Source: Fervidibacter sinensis (lineage in GTDB: Bacteria > Armatimonadota > Fervidibacteria > Fervidibacterales > Fervidibacteraceae). Taken from it: a stretch of 64,000 bases of DNA. The notes under the pieces are model-generated. The model saw only the letters and a program-made list of their open reading frames with translations, was not told the DNA's origin and did no database searches. This document shows positions 51,901 to 59,605 of this stretch, piece after piece; within the stretch, counting starts at the first letter, position 1; each line of letters opens with the position of its first letter. The position numbers were made by a program, and so were the translations under genes. The stretch lies in the NCBI GenBank assembly GCA_032161045.1, contig JAVHTH010000010.1. One strand, 5' to 3'.

Positions 51901-53886
51901 ATGATGGGCAGAGGGAGTTTGGCATTGATTTCGGTGATCGCTTTCATCGCAGTCATGTTCACACTCATTCCGTCGGCTTCTGCCGATGACAAATCGGTCT
52001 CGCTACCGCCGATTGCTCTTACTGGCGTGCCTTTTGATGCGGTTGTTGAGGGAATGCCGAAGGGCAAAGAATTAAGCCTGCAAATTTTTGTGGGTTCGGA
52101 AAAGGTCGCTGAGTTTAACTCCGTTGCTGACGAAAAAGGGCATTGCCGATTTGGTGGGTTGACAATTGAGCGAATGGGAGTTGCGATATTGCGCTTCTCT
52201 TCCGACGGGCGAATCCTTTTGGAGAAGGAATTGCGAGTTATACCAGCGTGGCTTAGCCTGCTTCCACCAATTTTCGCTATTGGGTTGTCGCTTTTGACAA
52301 GGCAAGTTTTGCTGGCTTTGTTTGTTGGAATTTGGGTTGGCGCTTCCATCCTTTGCCTTAACCCAATCACAGGCTTCTTCCGTTCCCTTGACAATTACAT
52401 TATTGCTGCCCTGAGCGACCCTGACCACATCACAATCCTCTGTTTCACCCTTCTTTTGGGCGGGATGGTTGGCATTATTTCCAAAAGTGGTGGAACTCAA
52501 GGCTTGGTGCAAATCTTGCAAAGGTTTGCCCGCTCTGACCGAAGCGCCCAATTCATCACTTGGCTCGTTGGGCTATCGGTCTTTTTTGACGATTACGCAA
52601 ACACCTTGTTTGTCGGAACGACAATGCGCCCACTGTGCGACCGTTTCAAGGTTTCTCGGGAGAAATTATCCTACCTCGTTGACACCACTTCTGCACCAAT
52701 TGCCAGTCTCGCCTTTGTTTCCACATGGATCGGATTTGAAGTGTCTTTGATTGGCGATGCCTTCCGGCAAGTTGGCATTCAAAGCGACCCCTACTTGACC
52801 TTTCTTGCCAGCATCCCCTACCGCTTCTACCCGCTGATGGCGATTGTGCTGCCTTTATGGCTTATTCTCCTGCGCCGGGATTTCGGTCCGATGCATGCCG
52901 CTGAAGTTCGTGCCCGAACGAAAGGACTTGTGATGGCTGAAGGGGCTGTGCCTTTAGCAAATTACGAAGCGCACGACCTCGTCCCCAACCCGAATGTGGT
53001 TCCTCATTGGTCAGTGGCTGTCTTGCCCATTTTCGCCGTTATCATCACCATCGTTTCGGGATTGTGCATCACAGGTTACATCAACCTTCTCAATTCGGGC
53101 ACAGTTCAAAACGCTTCGGGATTTGTCCTTCTCCGAGCCATTCTGTCACACGCCGACTCATATAAAAGCCTGCTTTGGGGTTCGGCTTTGGGATGTGTAG
53201 TAGCGGCAGTCATCGCATTGGGAAGGAAAACCCTTTCCGTCGCTGCTGTTTCGGAAGCGTGGTTGGCGGGGATGAGGTCAATGTTCCTTGCCGTTGTCAT
53301 CTTGGCTTTGGCTTGGGGCATAGGTAAAGTTTGCGCGGATTTGCAAACCGCTAACTATATCGTCCACTTCCTCGGTCCACACCTTGACCCACGCTGGCTT
53401 CCTTTCTTGACAAGCGTGATTTCGGCGGGAGTGAGTTTCGCAACTGGAAGTTCATGGGCAACGATGAGTTTGGTCATGCCTTTGGTTATCCCGTTGGTGC
53501 ATTCGCAGACCGTCAGCATGCCAACTGAGTTACAAAATTTTTCCCTCGTCACAACGATTTCGTCCGTGCTGGCTGGTTCCATTTTCGGTGACCACTGTTC
53601 TCCCATTTCCGACACGACAATCCTTTCGTCGCTCTTTTCTGGTTCCGACCACATTGACCATGTCCGCACGCAATTGCCCTATGCCATAGTTGCTGGCATT
53701 GTAGCGTGGACGATAGGGGACTTGGCGACTGCATTTGGGTTTCCTGTTTGGCTGGCTTTAGTGTTCGGCTCATTAGTGCTTGCGGGAGTCGTTTGGCTTT
53801 TCGGCAAGCCTGTTCCAAAGTTTGTCGGTGAACGACATGAATTCTGTCAAGTCCACGCAGCGAGTAAATGTGACGCCCCAAATTGA
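51901..53886 (+). CDS. NhaC-family Na+/H+ antiporter with exported N-terminal domain
   Basis: A 661-residue membrane protein. It begins with a signal-type segment (ALISVIAFIAVMFTLIPSASA) and about 90 residues of beta-rich domain (FDAVVEGMPKGKELSLQIFVG), which is not usual for NhaC. Then the NhaC-like transporter follows: about 12 helices with GGMVGIISKSGGTQGL, SVFFDDYANTLFVGTTMRPLCDRF, STWIGFEVSLI, ITGYINLLNSG, GVSFATGSSWATMSLVMPLVIPL and GDHCSPISDTTILSSL. It should exchange sodium for protons; related proteins also move amines or other ions. AGGGGG precedes the ATG. The end overlaps only the unsupported upstream extension of the next gene. Confidence 0.87.
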   Translation: MMGRGSLALISVIAFIAVMFTLIPSASADDKSVSLPPIALTGVPFDAVVEGMPKGKELSLQIFVGSEKVAEFNSVADEKGHCRFGGLTIERMGVAILRFSSDGRILLEKELRVIPAWLSLLPPIFAIGLSLLTRQVLLALFVGIWVGASILCLNPITGFFRSLDNYIIAALSDPDHITILCFTLLLGGMVGIISKSGGTQGLVQILQRFARSDRSAQFITWLVGLSVFFDDYANTLFVGTTMRPLCDRFKVSREKLSYLVDTTSAPIASLAFVSTWIGFEVSLIGDAFRQVGIQSDPYLTFLASIPYRFYPLMAIVLPLWLILLRRDFGPMHAAEVRARTKGLVMAEGAVPLANYEAHDLVPNPNVVPHWSVAVLPIFAVIITIVSGLCITGYINLLNSGTVQNASGFVLLRAILSHADSYKSLLWGSALGCVVAAVIALGRKTLSVAAVSEAWLAGMRSMFLAVVILALAWGIGKVCADLQTANYIVHFLGPHLDPRWLPFLTSVISAGVSFATGSSWATMSLVMPLVIPLVHSQTVSMPTELQNFSLVTTISSVLAGSIFGDHCSPISDTTILSSLFSGSDHIDHVRTQLPYAIVAGIVAWTIGDLATAFGFPVWLALVFGSLVLAGVVWLFGKPVPKFVGERHEFCQVHAASKCDAPN

Positions 53887-53953
53887 TGCCCTCAAGCGCG
53901 ACAAAATATTGAATACGGTTCGTTGCCTGTCCCTTGCGACGGGGGTGAGGGTA

Positions 53954-55966
53954 ATGTTTAACCGAAGCGGAATTTTTGCGATGCTTGTTTTATTGCTTTT
54001 TGCGACAATTTTGGGGCAATGCAGTGAAAAGCCCTCTATAGAGCGCCCGCACATCCCCGCCGTTAAAGTCAACGCACCCCCGAAAATTGACGGGAATTTG
54101 GACGATGAGGCTTGGTCAAATGCACCGAAGGTCACAGGTTTTTGGCGCTACGATAAGGATGAACTGGCGGAAGAGCAAACTGAGGTGATGATTTGCTACG
54201 ACGACGCTGCAATTTATATTGGCTTCATTTGTCATGACTCGCAACCGAACCTTATCCGCGCTCAGCAAAGAAAGCGGGGAGGAGGGTTAGGAAGCGACGA
54301 TTCGTTTGGCGTTGTCATTGACCCGTTGAACCAACCCCGCATTTTCGGTGACACTGACTATACTTTTACTGTCAATCCCTTGGGAACTCAAGACGAGTGG
54401 GTTCCGGGTGGCGCCGCTGCGAAGATTGAATGGCGTGGCGATTGGCAGGCAGCAGTGAAAATTGTGGAAAAGGGTTGGCAAGGTGAGATTGCAATTCCGT
54501 TCCGCATTTTCAGGCTCCCGCGCAAACCCAAGTCTTTCAGCGTCTCCTTTTACCGCTCCATACCAGCACCTCGCTTGATTTTCAGCACCTTCCCATACAA
54601 GCGAGGTCAAGCCGTTGCTAATACTGCCGAATGGGGACCTTTAGATTTGCCGAAATTTAAGCCACCCATCCTGTTTATGCCTTCAACGACTTTGGTTTTG
54701 GGCGGTGAGGGTAATAAAGGTGCTCGCAGCGGTTTGGACATTAAGCAGCACCTGCCTAACGGTTTGCAATGGCAGATGGCAATTAACCCTGATTTTCGCA
54801 ATGTTGAAGATGTCGTTGAGACAATTGACTTCACCTATGTGCCGCGCATGCTTCCTGACAGGAGACCTTTCTTCACTGAAGGGCGAAGTTACTTCCCTTG
54901 GGGGACGGTGTTTCATAGCAGGCTGGTCAAAGATGTTCTGGTTGGGACGAAACTTTTCGGAAAGGTGGGACGAACGCAAGTTGGAATTTTGAGCGCCTAC
55001 GAATCCAACTCCCAATTGACAATTGCATCGCGATTCAAATACGACTTGGATAAAAACTGGTCGGTTGAAACTGACTACGGACACAGAACGAAAACGGGAC
55101 GCTCGCAAGCGTTTCGGGTGGCTTTTGACGGATACGCCTTTGAAGGCAAGGAATGGCGATGGAGTTTTGGAGGCAGTTTCTTGCGCGCTGGTTCGGACAG
55201 TTGGGGATTCAACTTGGGGCGTTTTGCTCAATCGCCCGGCAGAGTTGGGTTTGGCTTGGGCTACAGTGAAACCGGCGACTTGCGCCCGTCCGTCGGCTTC
55301 AAACCCGAAACGAATTACCGTGAACTTTACTGGCATATCAGTTACGATGAGCGATTTGAGAAAGGCCCAATTCTCACCCTTGACTTTTTCGCTTACGGGG
55401 GATGGAGAAGGTTCAGAAGCGGATCGCAGAAGGGACAACTACTTGACAAAGATAAGAGCATCTCGTTTCACACGATGGGAAAGGAGGGTTGGTCGGTCTC
55501 AGCCAGTTACAACCTTTACGAGCGCCCGCCTTTCAAAGACCGAACGCTTCATTTTTCAGTTGGCTGGAACACTTTTGATCGCTACCGCTCAGGCTACGCC
55601 AGTTTGAGTTTGGGCAAGAGGGCTGGACAAAGTTACCGCTTCCTGACGCTCACTCAATCCTTTCGTTTGTCCGACAAGTTTTCGGTGAACCTTGATTACG
55701 AGAGGATAAACCATGAGCAGCGAACTTACCAGTTGGTCATCTCAGGCGTTTATGACTTGACGCAAGAGCAGTCTTTGGTCTTCCGTTGGGTTAAAGGTTC
55801 CGTCCCTGAATACGGCGAGCCGAGAAAGATGCTCCCCATTGACAACTTCTACTTGGGCTTTCGTCAGTTCTCTCGGAAAGGACTTGACATTTATTTGCTT
55901 CTCGGTGACCCGAACGCTCGCACCACCCATTTCATGTTGATGGCTAAATTCATCCGCGTGTTTTGA
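53954..55966 (+). CDS. CBM9-like/DUF5916 outer-membrane-type protein
   Basis: A 670-residue exported protein. After a signal sequence (GIFAMLVLLLFATILGQCSE; the Cys is not in a perfect lipobox), a CBM9-like domain is clear (about 30-230, VNAPPKIDGNLDDEAWSNAPKVTGF and DDSFGVVIDP). The C-terminal 430 residues alternate aromatic and polar residues in strands typical of DUF5916 beta-barrels (for example RFKYDLDKNWSVETDYGHR; YEFINHEQ-like strands), ending in FMLMAKFIRVF with a terminal Phe. This suggests an outer membrane. ATG 53954 has GGGGTGAGG upstream; a longer frame from 53780 overlaps the antiporter and is not supported. Function is unknown; sugar or peptide binding is possible. Confidence 0.8.
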   Translation: MFNRSGIFAMLVLLLFATILGQCSEKPSIERPHIPAVKVNAPPKIDGNLDDEAWSNAPKVTGFWRYDKDELAEEQTEVMICYDDAAIYIGFICHDSQPNLIRAQQRKRGGGLGSDDSFGVVIDPLNQPRIFGDTDYTFTVNPLGTQDEWVPGGAAAKIEWRGDWQAAVKIVEKGWQGEIAIPFRIFRLPRKPKSFSVSFYRSIPAPRLIFSTFPYKRGQAVANTAEWGPLDLPKFKPPILFMPSTTLVLGGEGNKGARSGLDIKQHLPNGLQWQMAINPDFRNVEDVVETIDFTYVPRMLPDRRPFFTEGRSYFPWGTVFHSRLVKDVLVGTKLFGKVGRTQVGILSAYESNSQLTIASRFKYDLDKNWSVETDYGHRTKTGRSQAFRVAFDGYAFEGKEWRWSFGGSFLRAGSDSWGFNLGRFAQSPGRVGFGLGYSETGDLRPSVGFKPETNYRELYWHISYDERFEKGPILTLDFFAYGGWRRFRSGSQKGQLLDKDKSISFHTMGKEGWSVSASYNLYERPPFKDRTLHFSVGWNTFDRYRSGYASLSLGKRAGQSYRFLTLTQSFRLSDKFSVNLDYERINHEQRTYQLVISGVYDLTQEQSLVFRWVKGSVPEYGEPRKMLPIDNFYLGFRQFSRKGLDIYLLLGDPNARTTHFMLMAKFIRVF

Positions 55967-55999
55967 GAGTGCTACAAAATTTGTTGCGGGGTGACCCAA

Positions 56000-56827
56000 A
56001 TGATTGCCGACGAAATCATTGCCGAAATAGAAAAGCGGTTGGGAACTTTGGATGAGCGGGCTCGGGAAGCAGTTGAACTTGCCTTGCAACTTGCCGAAGA
56101 AAAGTTGCAATTGCGATGGCAAGGCGAGAATCCGACTTGGGACGAATGGCAGCGTATGAGCGAAGAAGAACGAATGAAAGTGATGGACGAACTTGAGGAA
56201 CGAAACCGAAAGTGGCTGGAATGGATGAGAAAGACTTTGGGGGTAGAATGGATGTTGGTCGTTGACGGCAAATTAATCCGATTTGATGTTTCATGGGATG
56301 CCTATCCAACCGACAAAGAGATTGAAGTCATCTGTCAGGTAACGGGAAAGGTTCCGCTTCTTTTTGCTGCGACGCCTGTTATTGAGGAAAGCGCACTATG
56401 GCATCCGACTCGGTATGTTAACGACTTTTATCCAAGTCTTGTCCTCTCCTTCTCAAATGCTGCAGGGCGAAGCGTAGTGCTTGAGGCTGATTTTGACACT
56501 GGTGCAATTCGCACTTTTGCGGATGCAGACCTATTGCAAAGGCACAAAGTTGTGGGGTTCTCTTTGACCACTCTTTGGGCTTGGGGAATTCATTTGGGGC
56601 AAGCCTTCCGATACACACCGATACCTTTGAAAGTTGCCTTAGTTGCAGAAGATGGTAGCACACAAGAAACCTTACACACTGTCCTTTGTGTCCGCAACTG
56701 GCAGCAAAGTCCGTTCGTCGCCGTTAATCCAAACCGAACGGCTCTTGTTGGTCGTTCTTTGTGCCTGTCCTTGAAGCCGAAAGTCACCATGGATTTTGAG
56801 CAAAAAGTGACCAATCTGCATTGGTAG
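56000..56827 (+). CDS. Uncharacterised protein with retropepsin-like aspartic protease motif
   Basis: A 275-residue protein without export signal. The N-terminal 80 residues are a charged helix (IADEIIAEIEKRLGTLDERAREAVELALQLAEEKLQL). The C-terminal part resembles single-chain, viral-like aspartic proteases: VVLEADFDTGAIRTFADADLL holds the DTG triad with Asp166, and further on TALVGRSLCLSL fits the second conserved strand (LVGR-type motif) of such folds. Retropepsin-like domains normally act as dimers. ATG 56000 is used; GTG 55991 is alternative, both with weak signals. The TAG stop is at the edge of a GTAGGAG repeat. The protease call is an inference from two motifs. Confidence 0.6.
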   Translation: MIADEIIAEIEKRLGTLDERAREAVELALQLAEEKLQLRWQGENPTWDEWQRMSEEERMKVMDELEERNRKWLEWMRKTLGVEWMLVVDGKLIRFDVSWDAYPTDKEIEVICQVTGKVPLLFAATPVIEESALWHPTRYVNDFYPSLVLSFSNAAGRSVVLEADFDTGAIRTFADADLLQRHKVVGFSLTTLWAWGIHLGQAFRYTPIPLKVALVAEDGSTQETLHTVLCVRNWQQSPFVAVNPNRTALVGRSLCLSLKPKVTMDFEQKVTNLHW

Positions 56828-56881
56828 GAGAGGGGCTTTAGCCACGAAAGTTTATTGGGGTAAGCGAAACTTTCTGAAAAA

Positions 56882-56975
56882 TGAGCGGTCGGATTTCATC
56901 CGCCCCTACATTGTAAACTGTAGGGGCAGGCAAAGCCTGCCTGAAAATAAGCGGGTGGACTAAGTTCGCCCCTAC
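56882..56975. repeat. GTAGGGGC palindromic block after the aspartic-protease-like gene
   Basis: GCGGTCGGATTTCATCCGCC ending CCTAC (56883-56909), then GTAGGGGCAGGCAAAGCCTGCC running to GCCCCTAC (56920-56975). Stems differ from those at 42.9 kb, but the ends are the same. It fills most of the 172-nt gap. Confidence 0.75.
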
Positions 56976-56998
56976 TTTTGTCAGAAACGATTGGTTTT

Positions 56999-59416
56999 CT
57001 ACCGGGACAAATTTCGCCTTTCCCATTTCAACCTCAGCGCGTTCCCGACGACGGTGATTGAACTTAATGCCATCGCAACTGCTGCGACCATCGGGTTGAG
57101 TTTGCCTGCCGCTGCAAGGGGCAAAGCAGCCATGTTGTAAGCGAAAGCCCAGAAAAGGTTTTGCACCATTACCTGTCTCGTCCGCTTAGCGAATGCCAAA
57201 AATTCTGGCAAAACTGTCAACCTTTCGGTTACCATCAAAGCATCTGCCGCTTGAGCAGTTAGATCAGTTCCAGTTGCGATTGCAACTCCAATGTCCGCTT
57301 GTGAAAGAGCCACTGCGTCGTTGATGCCGTCACCGACCATTAAAACTTGCTCTCCATCCTTTTGCAACTCACGAACCAATTGCGCTTTGCGTTGCGGGGT
57401 TGCGAGCGCCAACACTCCATTGCAATCAAGTTGCTCGGCAACCTTCATTGCAACTTGTGGTTTATCTCCCGTTGCCAAGTAGACCTTGACACCCATCGCT
57501 TTCAACTTTTGAACCGCTTCAACCGCATCTGCTTTCAACTCGTCAGCCAAGGCGATAGCGCCGATAAGTTCTCCGTTGAACCAAACACCGACGATACTCC
57601 ACCCATTTTCAAGCCATTCTTGCAAAGTCGCATTTTCGTTTGGGTTGTCAATGTCAAGTTTGCCGACGAAAATCTCCATATCGGCAAATTTTTCGGGCGC
57701 GTTGTCATGCGCCCCTACAATTGCATTCGCACTCAATTTCGCTGAAATTCCCAGTCCCACCTCCGTGCGAACTTCCGAAGGTTGTAGCAAAGACAAATTT
57801 CGCTCCTTCGCTGCCTGAACAATTGCCTGAGCAATTGGATGCAACGAACCTTGCTCCGCAGATGCTGCTAATCTCAGTAGTTCGTTTTCGTCCCGCGTCC
57901 ATCGCCCCGCGTCCCAAATTGCTCTGACCTTCATTCGCCCTTGAGTTACTGTCCCAGTTTTGTCAAGGACGACGGTTGTAATGCCCGGTGCTTTTTCCAT
58001 CGCTTCTGCGTTGCGAACCAAAATTCCCATTTGAGCAAGTCGCCCCAATGCGACGGCAATTGCCATCGGCGTTGCCAGTCCCATCGCGCACGGGCAGGCG
58101 ATGACAGTGACCGAAACAGAAGCAATGAAGGCTTTTGTCAAGTCCCCGACGAACACGAGCCAACCGGCGAAAGTTGTAGCGGCGAGAATTAGAACGATGG
58201 GCACAAAGATTGCAGCAACCTTATCTGCGAGCCTTTGCATCTTCGGTTTCGTCCCTTGAGCCTCGCCCATCATGCGTGCCATTTGAGAGATGAAAGTGCT
58301 TTCTCCCACTCTAAGGGCTTCAACTTGCAGGAAACCGTCAACGCACAAACTCCCGCCCAAAACTTCGTCACCCTCACTTTTGTCAACAGGTTCACTTTCC
58401 CCCGTCAGCAAACTTTCGTCAATGCTTCCCTTGCCCGAAATCACAACGCCGTCAACCGGGACTCTTTCGCCAGCCCGAACCAAGACGATATCACCGATTT
58501 GAATGGCTTCCAAAGGCAATTCCCGCTCAATCCCGTCGCGAATGACTCTTGCGGTAGATGGAAGCAAACCAATTAACTTTCGGAGCGAGGAAGTGGCAAT
58601 TGCCCTTGCCCTCGCTTCTAAACCTTTGCCCAAACTGATTGCCGAAAGGATGAATGCTGCACTGTCAAAGTAAAGGTGTTGACCGTGTTCAAGCGCTGAA
58701 TGCCAATTCAGAAGCATCCAAAGGCTGTAGCCGTAAGCAGACAATGCACCGATGCTCACAAGTGTGTCCATAGTTGCCGTCCGTTGCGTGGCTGCTGATG
58801 CTGCGCGGCGGAAGAAGGGCATTCCGACCCAAATGACGACGAATGTTGCTAAGACGAAAGAAAACCATCGTGCCCATGCTTGGTGGACAAGCGATGGATG
58901 CATTGTCAGCAGCATGATGACGAAGGAAGCAGTAAGTCCAACCCAAGCCCTAATCCAAGACGCTTGAGCCTCATCGTGAGTTGGTTTTTCTGCTTCCTCG
59001 TCAATCGGTTGAGCCTGATAACCGAGTGCCTTTAATCGCTCAAGCAACTCGTGGCGACCGACAATTCCGTCAAGGTAGCGAATGGAAACGGCAGGGGCAA
59101 GGGATCGGGGATTAGGGACTGGCTCAAAGGCAATTACGCCAGCAACAGTTTTTAGAGTTTGAGCGTCGCCGTCGCTTAAAGGTTTGTCAAGGGCAAATTT
59201 TGCAGTTCGGGTTGAAAGTTTGTAGCCGGCGTTTTCAACTGCGGTCACCAATTCGCGGAAGTTCGTGCTATCGTCAATTTCAACTAACGCTCGTTCTGTC
59301 GCAAAATTAACTGTGGCGTTCTTAACGCCCTTGACACTTTTCAAAGCCTTTGCGACCGTTTCGGCGCAAGCGGCGCAGTGCATCCCTTCAACGGTCAGGC
59401 TGTATCGTTTCGGCAT
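56999..59416 (-). CDS. copA: Copper-translocating P1B-type ATPase
   Basis: An 805-residue heavy-metal ATPase that pumps copper (or silver) across the membrane. One heavy-metal domain with Cys14-x2-Cys17 (GMHCAAC) lies at the N-terminus. A second such domain (about 80-150) has lost CxxC and contains a VPNPRSLAP linker. The membrane metal site CPC is in VIACPCAMGLATP; the phosphorylation site is DKTGTVTQG; the hinge GDGIND is present. Two in-frame repeats are visible: a GTAGGGGCGC palindrome (57694-57718, encoding AIVGAHDNAPE) and a GGGACGC-like tract (57889-57915, IWDAGRWTRD). ATG 59416 has GGGTGAAA upstream; a longer frame to 59548 is not supported. Confidence 0.94.
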   Translation of the reverse strand: MPKRYSLTVEGMHCAACAETVAKALKSVKGVKNATVNFATERALVEIDDSTNFRELVTAVENAGYKLSTRTAKFALDKPLSDGDAQTLKTVAGVIAFEPVPNPRSLAPAVSIRYLDGIVGRHELLERLKALGYQAQPIDEEAEKPTHDEAQASWIRAWVGLTASFVIMLLTMHPSLVHQAWARWFSFVLATFVVIWVGMPFFRRAASAATQRTATMDTLVSIGALSAYGYSLWMLLNWHSALEHGQHLYFDSAAFILSAISLGKGLEARARAIATSSLRKLIGLLPSTARVIRDGIERELPLEAIQIGDIVLVRAGERVPVDGVVISGKGSIDESLLTGESEPVDKSEGDEVLGGSLCVDGFLQVEALRVGESTFISQMARMMGEAQGTKPKMQRLADKVAAIFVPIVLILAATTFAGWLVFVGDLTKAFIASVSVTVIACPCAMGLATPMAIAVALGRLAQMGILVRNAEAMEKAPGITTVVLDKTGTVTQGRMKVRAIWDAGRWTRDENELLRLAASAEQGSLHPIAQAIVQAAKERNLSLLQPSEVRTEVGLGISAKLSANAIVGAHDNAPEKFADMEIFVGKLDIDNPNENATLQEWLENGWSIVGVWFNGELIGAIALADELKADAVEAVQKLKAMGVKVYLATGDKPQVAMKVAEQLDCNGVLALATPQRKAQLVRELQKDGEQVLMVGDGINDAVALSQADIGVAIATGTDLTAQAADALMVTERLTVLPEFLAFAKRTRQVMVQNLFWAFAYNMAALPLAAAGKLNPMVAAVAMALSSITVVGNALRLKWERRNLSR
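57694..57718. repeat. GTAGGGGC palindrome inside copA
   Basis: On the minus strand GTAGGGGCGCATGACAACGC then GCCCG; it encodes VGAHDNAPE in the nucleotide-binding part of the ATPase without breaking the frame. Confidence 0.65.
57889..57915. repeat. GGGACGC-type tract inside copA
   Basis: On the minus strand TGGGACGCGGGGCGA then TGGACGCGGGACGA encodes WDAGRWTRDE next to the conserved LLRLAASAEQGSLHPIA motif. Confidence 0.6.
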
Positions 59417-59497
59417 TTTCAATTTCACCCAGCAAAAAGGATGCAGCCTAAGGTCGGAAGGTTTCAAGCCAAATCCCGAAGATGAGCGGTGGTGGGA

Positions 59498-59572
59498 ATG
59501 ACCAAAGTCTTGACTGAAATTGAGGCAAAAGTTGAGGAACGAAGTCAAATTTCGTGGCGAGCGTTTGTTTGA
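59498..59572 (+). other. Likely true 5' end of the DUF6785-like gene, interrupted by an in-frame UGA
   Basis: From ATG 59498 (preceded by GGTGGTGGG) the same frame as the membrane protein reads MTKVLTEIEAK and, just before the break, QISWRAFV. A TGA at 59570-59572 follows, then GLLLIPVAAYWMARRG. LLLIP-x-x-AYW is where this family normally starts its first membrane helix, so the stop falls inside an otherwise coherent N-terminus. Confidence 0.7.
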
Positions 59573-59605
59573 GGACTGCTGCTAATTCCTGTCGCCGCCT
59601 ATTGG

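Noticed and set aside
53780..53953. Extended start of the DUF5916-like gene overlapping the antiporter
   Set aside because: The signal peptide begins at ATG 53954 behind GGGGTGAGG; the extension lies mostly in the antiporter frame's DNA and has no export signal.
59570..59572. UGA read as tryptophan genome-wide
   Set aside because: TGA is the ordinary stop of many intact genes here (for example pabB, atpB, prs) and TGG is common for Trp, so a general code change is excluded.
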